Source: Rotaria sp. Silwood1
Lineage: Eukaryota; Rotifera; Eurotatoria; Philodinida; Philodinidae
DNA length: 64,000 bases
Assembly: GCA_905250075.1 (NCBI GenBank)
Contig: CAJNOP010000019.1
Coordinates: 1,041,781 to 1,105,780, forward strand
Direction: 5' to 3'
The notes under the pieces were generated by a model. It was not told the origin of the DNA and did not search any database. It saw only the letters and a list, made by a program, of their open reading frames with translations. This document shows, piece by piece, positions 13,990 to 24,654 of this stretch; positions within the stretch are counted from its first letter, which is position 1, and each line of letters begins with the position of its first letter. The position numbers and the translations under genes are program-made.

Positions 13990-14709
13990 TTAAAAAGTTG
14001 AATCTAATAATTCTTTTTGTTTTTCTGTACGAATTTTTTCAACTTGTGCAATATAACCATCAAGACGATGTTTTAAATTAGCATCTAAATCAGCAACTAA
14101 ATCACGACTTAAAGTTTTTTCTTGTTTTTTCAAATTTCGATGTGCTTTTGAATAAGCTTCACGCATTTTAACAATTATTTGATCAGCTAATTTTTTTGCA
14201 TTTTTTGCTAATTCTTCACGATGTTCACGTGTTACTTTTGGTGTTGGTAAATAAAGTGTTGTACCATCTTGTTGTGGATTAACATTAAGACCAGATTTAT
14301 GTATTGCTTCAAGAACATTTGGTATATATTGAGCATGACGTGCCATATCAATCATAAACATTTGTGGTGATTTTTGAATTATTTGCGTTAATTCTTTTAA
14401 TTGATGTGCTTTATTATTTGGTGGAAGTATAATTGATAATTCTTCAAATGCTAATGGTGATGTTCGTAATTGTATTTGTTTTGAATAAAGTTCATGAAGT
14501 TCAACAAGTAATTTATCATATTGTGATTTTAATGATGGCCAATCATGGGATGATGCAGATAAATCAGCATCAGATAAAAGATGTTTTGATGCTTTTGGTT
14601 GACCACCACCTGTATTTTTACCTTTCAAAAGTATAGCTGAAGTAGAAAATGAATGAACATGAGATTGTTGTAACAATGCTACACGACGAAAAATAAATGA
14701 TAAAGACAT
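13990..14709 (-). CDS. MRRF: Mitochondrial ribosome-recycling factor
   Basis: Single-exon ORF of 239 residues (human 262). The first 30 or so residues are basic and serine-rich, ending near FSTSAILLKGKN, as in a mitochondrial presequence. The body is an RRF: LHELYSKQIQLRTSPLAFEE, then PTPKVTREHREELAKNAKK (bacterial RRF has lP.lTeErRkelvK here), then VKMREAYSKAHRNLKKQEKT. It splits the mitoribosome after termination, with mitochondrial EF-G2. Just upstream on the minus strand a pyrimidine tract ends in TTATAG, two bases before the ATG, so a 5' UTR intron or trans-splice site is likely. It is the last of three minus-strand genes. Confidence 0.94.
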   Translation of the reverse strand: MSLSFIFRRVALLQQSHVHSFSTSAILLKGKNTGGGQPKASKHLLSDADLSASSHDWPSLKSQYDKLLVELHELYSKQIQLRTSPLAFEELSIILPPNNKAHQLKELTQIIQKSPQMFMIDMARHAQYIPNVLEAIHKSGLNVNPQQDGTTLYLPTPKVTREHREELAKNAKKLADQIIVKMREAYSKAHRNLKKQEKTLSRDLVADLDANLKHRLDGYIAQVEKIRTEKQKELLDSTF

Positions 14710-14714
14710 ATCTA
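14710..14714 (-). promoter_or_regulatory. Splice acceptor immediately upstream of MRRF ATG
   Basis: Read on the minus strand, a long T tract ends in CTTATAG followed by AT and the ATG. No matching upstream coding exon exists, so the site would serve a 5' UTR intron or a spliced leader. Confidence 0.45.
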
Positions 14715-14957
14715 TAAGACAAAAAAAAACAGATTTTAAAGTTATTTGATATCTAATTTCAATACATATTTTATTTAGTCATCACATGTCATCAATTCTT
14801 TTCTTGTTTTAACACTATAAATGAGATTAAGTTAAAGAATGTATTAGTTCTAAAAAGATTTTTTTCAAAAAATTTCTCTTTAATCATTCATAATATCACA
14901 AATGTAGATTCGCTGCAATAATTGAGTTAATGAAAAAATGCGGTTCTTTTTTTTCTT

Positions 14958-16765
14958 CTAGCGGTCTAATAATTTTTTTACATCCTCTTTTATCTTCTCT
15001 TGTTCTTCTGATGATAAAGCTATTTCATTGATAGATTGACGTAACTTCAATTCAGTTGCATCTTTAAATACTTCTTCATCTAAATCGAATTTACTTTTAT
15101 TTATTAGAAAAAAAAAAATAATGAATTTTTTTTTACTTACATTGAAGAAACGTATAACCTGAAAGTTCTAGACAACCAATATTCCATTGATTAAATGTTT
15201 TCGCTCCTATATTAAAATTATATTTGAAAACTATTACATCTATTTATAAATATGAACCTTTATTCGATTGACGGAACCAAACAAATATACGTATAACTGG
15301 TTCTAATGATGATGATGAAAATGAATCACCTTTCATTATCGCCATATTATGTGCAATGTCAGATGAAACAAGATAATTTGTTACTGTATGAATATGTCTA
15401 AAGATATTATCATATTTTATCCTTTTTCTTTTTTTTAATATAATTTTTCAAAATATTACCGAGCAATTCTATCAAATTCATCAGCATGTTGTACCTCGAA
15501 AGCAAATCCTTGTACATCAAATAAATCGAAAAGATAACAATTTGATTTAATATGAAACGGAGAACATTTCTAAAGAGAAAATAAAAAATTTATCAAAAAA
15601 AAAACATACGAATAAAACTAACAATTGTTTGAGTAAATAAACGATTAGGCATATAGATTCCATGAAGATGAAGCTAAATTAAATTGAATCATTGTTTTGT
15701 TTTTAAGTATATTTCAATAAGAATAATATTTTATTTACATGATTAACTGATGCATATCCACAAAGGGAATTAAAACCAATATAGATAAATGGATAGGCAC
15801 TTGAAGTAACAAAACGAAGTCCAAATAAAAGACAATCAACCGTTAAAATCTAAATATATTTATAAATAAAATTCATTGATTCTTTTCTCTTACGAAGTAA
15901 GGATGTAAGATATGAGTGCGACCTAGATCTTCTTTTACATTGAAAAGAGTTCAGGTCTTCAACTTATTGCTCCGGATATAATCTAATTTTACGAGTTTTT
16001 AAATGAATATCATAGTCTGTCTTCAGAAATCTCGGAAACAATTGAGTTTCGAATTTTGACTTAAAACGTTGCATAAAGACAAATCATAACGAGAATAGTG
16101 TGAATGTTATTATTTAGAGAAGTTCTCTTGTTAATATGTAGTTTTTATTACTTGTGGTTGTTCAAGTTGACGATTTGGTACAAGTAATACCTGATACAAA
16201 CGAATAGGTGAATTATTAATAATTACTAAATGTTTATCAGTTTGTTGTTCATCATCTAAAGAAAAAAGGATCTATAAATAGATTATTCTTGATAGAAAAA
16301 AAAAAGAATATTTTTTTTATTATTTACTTCTTCATCTTTTATTTTATTGAAATTAAATTTGCTTCTATCAAATGATGTACTGACATATTCAAATGGATCT
16401 GGCATTCGACGCTTTTCAAATCGACTGTGATTTAACTATATGTATCAATTAACATAATGATGTTGATATCATCTTCTATGAAATAAATAAAAAATAACTT
16501 ACTTCGACTACATAATTAAGATCACCGTCAAGTATTCGTTTTTTTATATGATGATCCATTTTATAAGAAAAATAACCTTGTGCAAGAGCACGATCCCATT
16601 CGGAATGTAACAATATATCAAACTATAATTTGATAAAAACAAAATAATCTTATGATTGATTTCTTTTGATTTTAATAAAAATAAATATATTACATTATGG
16701 AATGTTTCATCTGTATGGCATGATAAATTAATTGAATGAGGATCAAATTTGTAATGTTTCCACAT
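14958..16765 (-). CDS. GDPGP1: GDP-D-glucose phosphorylase
   Basis: Ten exons: 16765-16694, 16622-16503, 16435-16328, 16271-16152, 15849-15739, 15673-15623, 15569-15460, 15397-15258, 15206-15141 and 15079-14958, giving 339 residues (human 385). The enzyme converts GDP-glucose plus phosphate to glucose-1-phosphate and GDP, probably clearing a misformed sugar nucleotide. It belongs to the HIT/GalT superfamily; the histidine motif NHLHLHG is present (H177, H179, H181). Other conserved pieces are SEWDRALAQGYF, SKFNFNKI, LVIINNSP..LYQVLLVP, IGFNSLCGYASVNH, SDIAHNMAI and CLELSGY. It is cytosolic. It follows RPP14 after 35 bp on the same strand. Confidence 0.9.
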
Positions 16766-16800
16766 TTATTTTAATTATCTAAAAAATAATGGAAATAATT
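16766..16800 (-). promoter_or_regulatory. 35-bp RPP14-GDPGP1 spacer with a splice acceptor
   Basis: On the minus strand the spacer reads ATTATTTTTTAG (AG at 16780-16779), then 13 bases to the GDPGP1 ATG. A pyrimidine-rich acceptor in a 35-bp gap between two stop/start codons leaves little room for a promoter. It suits trans-splicing of a downstream operon gene. AATAAA overlaps the GDPGP1 start and could serve RPP14 polyadenylation. Confidence 0.55.
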
Positions 16801-17359
16801 TTAGTCCATTGGCATCGTAAGCGATTTTTCTTCTTCTTCATCATCATCATCATCATTATCATTATTATTATCTTCTTCTGATTTAGTATCAATACGAAAA
16901 GCACATTCACGTTTATCATGTATTCCATAAAATGCTAAAGCAGAACGAACTTGATTTAACATCCTAAAATTAGTTTATTCTTTGTTAGAAATCAAACTCT
17001 ATAAATTAATTTACTTGGCTTTAGTACGAATCATAGCTGTACCATATCTGAATGAAACAATTTCTACATGAATCAATTGACTTCCAATCTAATACATACA
17101 AATTTTTATGTAAAATCAAAAAAATTCTAAGTTAAAAACCTCGCCGAAAAGTGTATTAATTGCTCGATCAATTGCATTTCTTAGAACGTATTCTTCAGCA
17201 ATAACTTGATCTTCAATTTCTCTAGAATTATATTAAGAATAAAGTATGATAAAAAAGAAAAGGGACAAATTTCATTGTTAAAACTAACAAACGGACATAA
17301 AGTTCAACATCACGTTCTGCTGCCAATTGAGCTGCTTTAGATTTGTGTCGTTTTTTCAT
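16801..17359 (-). CDS. RPP14: RNase P/MRP subunit p14-like protein
   Basis: Four exons: 17359-17289, 17221-17140, 17088-17015 and 16963-16801, giving 129 residues (human 124). The core reads AIDRAINTLFGE, then VEIVSFRYGTAMIRTKAK and ALAFYG.HDKRECAFRI. This follows the human p14 order of LFGE, a short beta hairpin and KKCAFRV. It would be a protein subunit of nuclear RNase P, which trims tRNA 5' ends, and perhaps of RNase MRP. The N-terminus (KKRHKSKAA) is basic. The C-terminus is a run of Asp, Asn and Glu absent from human p14. The sister subunit POP5 is a weaker alternative, because its LSCELV-type start is missing. Confidence 0.75.
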
Positions 17360-19190
17360 TTTTGAATCTAAATTTATTTAAAAAAAATCAGATCAACAAC
17401 TGGATTTTTGTCCATACAATATTCCTTCAATGTCGATTGGTTACAGAAGTGAACAAATCGTTGCTTATTCTAACAAATTCTCGCTTACTGGCGCGCATTG
17501 ATGATATCGATATAAACCTATTGAAACATTAGTGTCAAACTTTACTCTAAAACATCCAAATGAAGTAAAAATTCGGGTTTGACGGTGTTCGGATGACGGC
17601 TTTTCGAATCCACATAAAAATAATCAAAAATTAAAACTCTGATCAATGTCTTGTATACTAAGATAAAACTGATGAACTTTTTACAACAAAAAGTATTTTC
17701 TTAGAAATGCTTTCTCTTCAATAGTATACACTGAAACACTAATTTTAATGTATTATCATATTTGTTAGCAAGCAACATTTGAAAATATATAACACTGATT
17801 TCACAGCAGCTAAGAACATTTTTTTTCTTTTATTAGATAAAAAAAATAACGATTACAATAACAACATAATAAAAGTAATTCGAGCTTTCGATGACTTTAG
17901 TCATCATTTTCAAGAGAACGTGTTAAACATTTACCGATAGAATCAATGGAAAGAAAATTAAATGTACGTATTATATATACTATTTGCTTGTACTTAAATA
18001 TCTGATGAGTCATATAATCTGGAAGAGTCTACGATATTCTGTTTAAATTTGAACTTGACTTTCTTTTTATTCATTATACCTTCAGGGAAGATAATTAATG
18101 GAGTGGAACGCATAGTTGCGCATTAAGATCAGGTTTCAAAGCCATAATAGCTAATGATTCTTTAACTTTTAATCTTGGAATAGAACTATCTTTAAACAGG
18201 ATGGGTGTGGGTATAGGTGGGACGTGAGTAATGTGGGTGTGGGATCCAGTAAACAAACATCCGAGATTCACACCCACACCATTCGATATCCAATCAGAGT
18301 TCAGGCAATTTCGGAAAAATGAAACTCATCGTTTTTTGTTTGGAATTGTTTGGCCAGTTGGACAAGCCATCACCGTGTCCAAAGCATCAAAAACCACAGC
18401 AAAATGTTCTGCTTCGAAAAAAATCAGTCTCAAATTTATCTGATGATCTTCTTGTATATCATAATATAAAAAAAAGACCATTAATCTAGCGTTTAATCAG
18501 GCCCATCATCTTCTCTCTACAATCTAGACTTAAAATTAATATTGGTTTGAAGAAAACGAAAAGAGCTGCGATGATATAGACTAGTTCATTTATAGGAGTT
18601 AAATTTAAAAAAGTTCAAGTTGGTCTTCTTTGATTACAGTGACTGTGATTCATGTGATGATAAAATTTCTTTTTCACTGCGTGGAAAATCTCAGTTTCAT
18701 GGAATGAGTCTTCGACATTATTTCTCGTTCACTCTGCAACTCTCGTTCTTGAGTCGAACTTGACGGCAAAAAAAAGATTCATCAACAGACATTCTGTTGG
18801 CTTTTAGAAGATAAAAAGACTACTGTCACCTGATTGACTTGAACCTATTCAACAATCTAATCATTAAATGAATAGAAGGTGACAGACGAGATGCTATAGA
18901 TTCAACTATATGATACGATGGTGATACCCTTGGCTCTATGAGTGTTTTAGAAGGACGATCTCGGAAATATAGAATTCACTGGTTCTCTCTTGAAAAAATT
19001 GGTCAGAGACTATGACAGATATTATTGATATACGATGAGAGACCTCATATCAATGACTTCTCTTAATAATTTACGAATTAATTTCTTATTATATTTCTAA
19101 AGGATTAAGCAAAGCAACGGTAAAGAAACGCGTTCCCATATAAACAGAATAAACCTCTGCATCTTGTGATTATCAATAGCAGCTACATCG
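17360..19190. other. Intergenic region upstream of RPP14
   Basis: No coding exon recognised. It holds a small perfect hairpin GATGAC-ttta-GTCATC near 17890 and the telomere-like patch at 18203-18280 described separately. The promoter of the RPP14-GDPGP1-MRRF row is presumably just right of 17360. Confidence 0.5.
18203..18280. repeat. Interstitial telomere-like (TGTGGG)n patches, inverted
   Basis: TGTGGGTGTGGG occurs at 18232-18243, a partial copy GGGTGTGGGT at 18203-18212, and the reverse orientation CACACCCACACC at 18269-18280. The bdelloid telomere unit is reported as TGTGGG. The patch is short and imperfect, in otherwise AT-rich DNA. Confidence 0.5.
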
Positions 19191-19194
19191 TCTT

Positions 19195-19625
19195 TCACAT
19201 TTTAATCCGCCAAAAATTATGCGCATAGCTTCTGTTTTTTTGTTTACCAGTTTTTCGATCACATCGTTCGATATATGGAATACATTCACCACCTAAACAT
19301 CGATATTCAGTTGATCGACAGCTAATTTTAATTGTTGTCCATTTGGACAAGTGCATGCAACTTGATTAGTACTTAAAATTTTACATATATGGCTACAAGC
19401 ACCATTAGTTAATTCTGCATTTCAACCATATTAGCATCAGTATATCTTTCGGCACAATAAATACCATCTGAAGCATACGAAACATATTTTATTTTTACAA
19501 CATGATTTTCATTAAAGTTATGGCAAATGAATGAACAACTGTTGAAATAACTTCTCCATTTGTACCATCAGATATTTTACAAATTAGCTCTGCAGTTTGA
19601 GTCCGATCTAATACATAGAAGACAG
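19195..19625 (-). pseudogene. Decayed LDL-receptor-related fragment (EGF + LDLa)
   Basis: Minus-strand translation in shifting frames gives an LRP-type EGF module (NGACSHICK...ACTCPNGQQLK), then after a frame change an LDL-receptor class A module (CRSTEYRCLGGECIPYIERCD). Upstream pieces carry SDGIYCAERYTD and CSFICHNFN in two other frames. Stops and frame changes break the reading and no splice signals restore it. It looks like a relic of a secreted or membrane LDLR/LRP-like gene. Confidence 0.58.
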
Positions 19626-19885
19626 TTTGATACCAATAAATAGATTCTTATGGTTATTTCCTTATTTTGATGTTCACTGTATTTATTATAAAACATTCGG
19701 ATTCAGACAAAAGTTTTTTGTCTTATATGTGCCAAGTGATCTTCTCTTCTATTCATTGTAACCATTCAGATAAATCAAAAGCCTAGGTCAAATCTCTTCT
19801 GACGTTCTCTCTTGAATGTACTGTTTACAAGCATTACAGTTATTAGTGAGCTGAAAAAGCCTCACGAAGGAACTTCTCCAATTAA

Positions 19886-20100
19886 AAATTGCTTTTGAAT
19901 CGAACCTATGTATATTATATAGGTCGAAATAAGTTCATACCATTATCTTCTTATTGCTACGGAGAGACTGCAGTTTTACATTAGTTTTTAAAATGAATGC
20001 CATGCTACAGAAAAATTGCTTTTTGAATTTCAACTTGAAACTTGACATCGAGACAGACCTTTGTGAGAATAGTTCATTTTGAAAGTTTCATGTCCTTGTA
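19886..20100 (+). repeat. Dispersed repeat copy A
   Basis: Shares ordered blocks with copies at 26665-26925 and 62785-63040: GCTTTTGA.TC near the start, then ACTTGAAACTT..CAT, GAGACAGA.CTTT and GAATAGTT...TGAAAGTTTCA. No ORF. The family is unnamed here. Confidence 0.55.
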
Positions 20101-20753
20101 TTTGCTCGTATCCAAGATCTGAAACATTCACTTTTACGATATTTTTACTTTATTTGAGAAGTTTCCGAAAATTCTAATTACTATTACATGGTACAAAAGT
20201 GCTGCTTTGAAAATTGATCTCAATATCCTATTAACAGAAAGGTTCCGAAAAGAAAATAATAAAGCGTAGCAACTATTAAAGTCTATCGTTTTTGAATAGA
20301 ACATATTGGAATAAAAAGTATTGTCTATATTCGTCCCGAACATTTTCATCAGAAGAGTAAAACGATCGATCCTTATCTCATCACTATTGAATCAAATGTT
20401 ATTGGTTATGATTTTTGAAAATTTTGATGAAAAAATAACACTATTATAATTGTTTAGCGTCATTGAAGACAATATCAGCTGGAGTTTTACAGTGTATTTT
20501 TGAGTATGCGAATGTACAATAATATGCATCAAAATCCATGAATTCATTCATATTGTAGAAAAGAACGATAACTATTGAAATTATTCAGAATTATTCGATC
20601 CATATCTATGATATTTCTAAAAAAGTCTGAGTATTGATCGTAGAAAAGAAGAAGTTATTCACCGAGATGGCGATACGTTTATTTGTTAGAAATTAAGTAA
20701 CATGATAAAACAAGACCGACGAGCAAAAATATTCGATGAAACATGCTACGTGT
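20101..20753. other. Intergenic region 3' of the B-box gene
   Basis: No gene or repeat recognised beyond the tail of dispersed repeat copy A. A 71-codon minus-strand open stretch (20134-20349) has no motif or splice support. Confidence 0.45.
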
Positions 20754-21779
20754 TTATGGTAGAATACGAACACGATCGTCTGAATCATAAAGATTCAGAC
20801 TCACTTGCCATGGAAAGGGACATTTAATTATGTCAATGTCAAGTTCGTGCGTATTCTGAGTTCGTTCGTTTGTCATCCGAATCTTTCGTCGATCACAATC
20901 GATAAATAATTCTAAGATGTCATTCACTTCTATATCAGTTTGATAATCGTTCAAACCAGGTTGATAGTTGCCATTAAGAAAAACGCTGTTGTTTCCACCC
21001 CAGCCACAAGATTTCGGACCACCGTATAGATTTTCTATAGCAACTGGAACACTTTTTGATATTATTGCGAAAAGAATCCATTTCTGCTTTCCTAACCGTT
21101 CAATTCGAAACCGAAATCGGTGTTGTCTAGAGGAATATTCACCTTTACCACGAGCTACCGCATGGCCCACTGACTGACCATGAGTTATAACTCGACCATT
21201 GTCTTCAATATGGATTTCTCCCACTAGTTTGTCAAATACTTCAAAATATGATGATTCTTCCATGAGTGAAATCTTGGATATAAGTGGTGTTACATTATCA
21301 TCTTGTTGAATTCTGATCGTTTGCGGTGTGTTCAATTCCTGTTTGAGGTCGCTGAGTCTCTTTTTCCAATTATTGATATCGTTCTCGAAGAATTCGTCAT
21401 CATAACGAGCTTTGGTTACTTGCTGGGTGAGTGGAGCTAATGACTTTTTAACACTGTCCACATGTTCTCCTATGATAACAATCAGTTTTTTTCTAATATC
21501 GTCGGCAACCAGATAAATTTTATCGACTGATTGTTTTTCCCACTCGTCGATTTGTTTTACAAGAGGATGAAGATTGGGTTTTGCACTGTATTCATTGAAA
21601 CTTTGTTGTAGTTGATCGTGAAATAGAACAACTTCTTCGTCCATCTGTTTGGTAAGCGATTGCCGATGATCACTTGCATGACGTAGACAAAAATCTTTCG
21701 AACATCCACGGCACGTGAAGGTGCCTGCCACTTTTTCACATGTTACACAACGCGAACTACCTGATGTTGAGGATGCCAT
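20754..21779 (-). CDS. B-box zinc-finger, coiled-coil, SPRY-like protein
   Basis: Intronless ORF of 341 residues from the ATG at 21779; the open frame continues a few codons upstream but with no other ATG. Residues 10-40 form a B-box (CVTCEKVAGTFTCRGCSKDF, then CLRHASDH). Residues about 45-165 are heptad-rich and likely coiled coil. The C-terminal 160 residues resemble a B30.2/SPRY sandwich: QHRFRFRIERL, WILFAIISK, YGGPKSCGWGGN, VFLNGNY and ILELFIDCDRRKIRM. No RING finger is present, so it is TRIM-like but without a ubiquitin-ligase domain. Codon third positions are richer in G/C than in the intron-rich neighbours. The substrate is unknown. Confidence 0.8.
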   Translation of the reverse strand: MASSTSGSSRCVTCEKVAGTFTCRGCSKDFCLRHASDHRQSLTKQMDEEVVLFHDQLQQSFNEYSAKPNLHPLVKQIDEWEKQSVDKIYLVADDIRKKLIVIIGEHVDSVKKSLAPLTQQVTKARYDDEFFENDINNWKKRLSDLKQELNTPQTIRIQQDDNVTPLISKISLMEESSYFEVFDKLVGEIHIEDNGRVITHGQSVGHAVARGKGEYSSRQHRFRFRIERLGKQKWILFAIISKSVPVAIENLYGGPKSCGWGGNNSVFLNGNYQPGLNDYQTDIEVNDILELFIDCDRRKIRMTNERTQNTHELDIDIIKCPFPWQVSLNLYDSDDRVRILP

Positions 21780-21803
21780 GTGAGTATAGACAGTTAAAGT
21801 CAA

Positions 21804-24506
21804 CCGAAGAATGAGAAAAAAAGCATTTCTAACCGCTTATATGTTTAAGAGAAGGTAAGAAGCGATGAATCACGTTTCTTTTTTTTATTTACGAAGCATA
21901 AAACACGACAGAATCGTCCTTCGCTTCCCCGCGTACTTAGGCACGACATAAATATAACTTGAAATATTCATTATAGAACTCATGGAAAATTGTAGCAAAT
22001 CTTTCGTAATCCTTAACTTTATACGAAATACTCTTTTTCGGTGACCGCTTCTCCATTTGTCTCTGCATTCAAAGCCTACATGGATGAATTAGAATCAATA
22101 TATCGAAAAATGAACCAAAGGATATTCTAACAAATTGTAGCAAGGACATCGGTGAATCTGTAAAATCAAAAATTCACATTTCAACATATGCGCGATCATA
22201 AGGCTTTTATAAGTGTTTGACTCTCTTTCCTGGAATGTCAGTATCTAGTGAGTATGGGTGTACTCTTCACATACGCCCTCATCAAGTAGCTGTTTTGTAG
22301 AAATTTTTGTGTTGATCATTTTGACTACAAAAATGACAGCTTTCGAGCTGAAATACGAGACAAGTCAGTGACCTACTGAAGAATGCATATTTCAACCATG
22401 GGTATAAATGTTAATGTAAATCATTGTGTGAACGTGATTGAAGAGAAGAAATACCTCCACACCGAACCATCGCAGGGATAAGGAAACCAATAAAACTATC
22501 TCAACATGATGAAACAGACACCAAAATCTATGTCTTTGAAATTCATTGATTGGAACTAACCTTGTCATCAACTCACCTCCATGATTCTGATTAGAAATCA
22601 TATTTATTGCAATCGCTCCATTAAAATGTCGCTTTTAATCAATGAGTTTGAAATACATCAATAGTTATGTCAGTTTTGTTATGAAAAATGCCATTTTTTT
22701 GTGTTTTCCATATAAAATTCACGTATGTTCGAATTTTTTTAAATTTCTAAGTCTATCGACACACTCAAAACCTCGTTTGTTTTGTTTAAATTCAGACTGG
22801 AGTCTAATAAACAGTCTTATGAATCCAATAGGAATTTTCACTCGATAGTTTTAATCCTTGTTCTGTTGTAAATGTAATAACTTTCTTCGAAGATACCGAT
22901 GTTTCAGGTAACATTATTTAACGAAAAGAATATAAAATTGATTTCCATGCTCTATTGACTAGGATTGAAGTAGCTATACTATTTTCACGATGCTACCCAC
23001 ATCAAAGACAATTTTCTATTTGCTGTGCAAATGAAACACATAAATATGTACAAATTTTTTTCATTTCTTCATAACTTTTCTCTACGGGTTCGTTGATCGT
23101 GGTCACTATTACATATTTCAATCCGAATTATATAACTTAAACATGGTCTGGTAATTTAGAATCATGATTATGATTTGGATCACTTGATTTAATAAATACA
23201 TTCTTGTTAAAGCTGGCTTAATATTTGTTCACTATTCGGCAATACATAAACTTTATTGTCTTCCATTGACTACTAGTTCAATGAAAACTCAAATCTATTT
23301 TCGAATAAATTAAGTTCAGTTGCCGATAATTCTAAGTTCTAATTTCTACAATATCTAGAACTCACATGATGAGAAATGCAACAATAACATCAATGTCCAT
23401 CTTTAATGACTTTATAAAATTTAGGAAAAAGATCAAAAAATTTCGCTGACAAAGAAACTATTCGAACTCATTAGCTTTTGTCGTCAAGTTATGATTGATT
23501 AGCTAGATTTTTTAACTGTTTTTAGTTATTTTTTTCTAAAAAACCAAATGACCGAGCTTCGAAAGAAAGAAATGTTTTTTCGCTGAACTATTCAATCTTC
23601 AAGTGAACTAGGTTTTTGTTGGAAGACTGTGTCTGTGTTAAAAGGCTTTTTTTTTGGAAACTCATAATTTTGTCAAAGGAATATTGTTTTCATCTGAAAC
23701 TTATAGGGTTTTCTAAGTGTCATTAGATCTTATTGATAGGCAAAAGTTTTGATTGAAAATACGTAAACTGATCATTACGTGATGGCAAACGCCTATGAGA
23801 ATGAAGTCTTTATTCTTTTTGTAAGTATCGCTAAGACCTCAATATGAACTTAGAAGATGAATATCGTTTGGAATAATTGAATCGTAAGTGCTAGTGCGAT
23901 TTACTATCGTTTTTCTGTTACATTAGTAGCTATGTTGAATAATTTAACTATTTTTTTCTATTATTTAATGAAGCAAGGTAATGTTACATTTCATGAATAT
24001 TGAAGAATATGCAAAAAAATAATAATAATAATCAATATATATAATTCATTTTTCTACATCAATTTGTAAGTTCTTCTATTAATAGTAGAAATGTGAAACA
24101 AAGTTATTACTATTCACATCTTGTCACAAAATATATGTTCATGTGAAATAAAGACAAAAATATGAAAAGATAACATATAAATAATGATATGACAAGGTAG
24201 ACATGTTTGATTCAGATTAAAAAATATTTGCCTGAATTAATTTTTACTATCATATGTATGTTAGAAATAAAAATAAACGATAAGATGACATTTAATAATT
24301 ATTACTCTTGTTCGTAAATATTAATACATTCAAGGCAAGATCGAATAGTTAATTCGATTGAAATTTCTAATTTAATACGTCGAAAACTACTAAACAGTTA
24401 TTGAATATCGATTGGTTAAGAACAAACAAATCATGTATTGTAATAAAATTTTTTCATTGGTTTATATTGACAGTAGCGTTTATGCTTTTCTTTCTTATGA
24501 TTAACA
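21804..24506. other. 2.7-kb intergenic region without recognised genes
   Basis: Open stretches at 22392-22601 and 22642-22848 lack motifs, splice partners or family similarity. The left end should carry the promoter of the minus-strand B-box gene and the right end the SARNP promoter. Nothing else recognised. Confidence 0.45.
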
Positions 24507-24594
24507 GTGTTCGACATGAGGTCGCAACTATTAACGTGAGTTTGACCTGATTCGAGTCAATTCACATTGATTGTTGCGACCTGATGTTGAACAC
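24507..24594. repeat. 88-bp palindromic element with 22-bp arms
   Basis: Arms at 24507-24528 and 24573-24594 match in reverse complement at 20 of 22 positions (GTGTTCrACATsAGGTCGCAAC). The 44-bp loop has a smaller hairpin TTGAC...GTCAA. It lies 60 bp upstream of SARNP and could be a miniature inverted-repeat transposon. Confidence 0.7.
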
Positions 24595-24654
24595 TCATGA
24601 TTAATAATTTCAGTTTAAGATAAACAAACACTAGTTTTCAAAGTATTCCATAAA

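Noticed and set aside
17885..17905. Perfect small hairpin GATGAC-ttta-GTCATC
   Set aside because: Six-bp arms are expected by chance in this much sequence and no other context supports function.
20134..20349. 71-codon minus-strand ORF
   Set aside because: No similarity, no promoter or splice context; lies next to a dispersed repeat copy.
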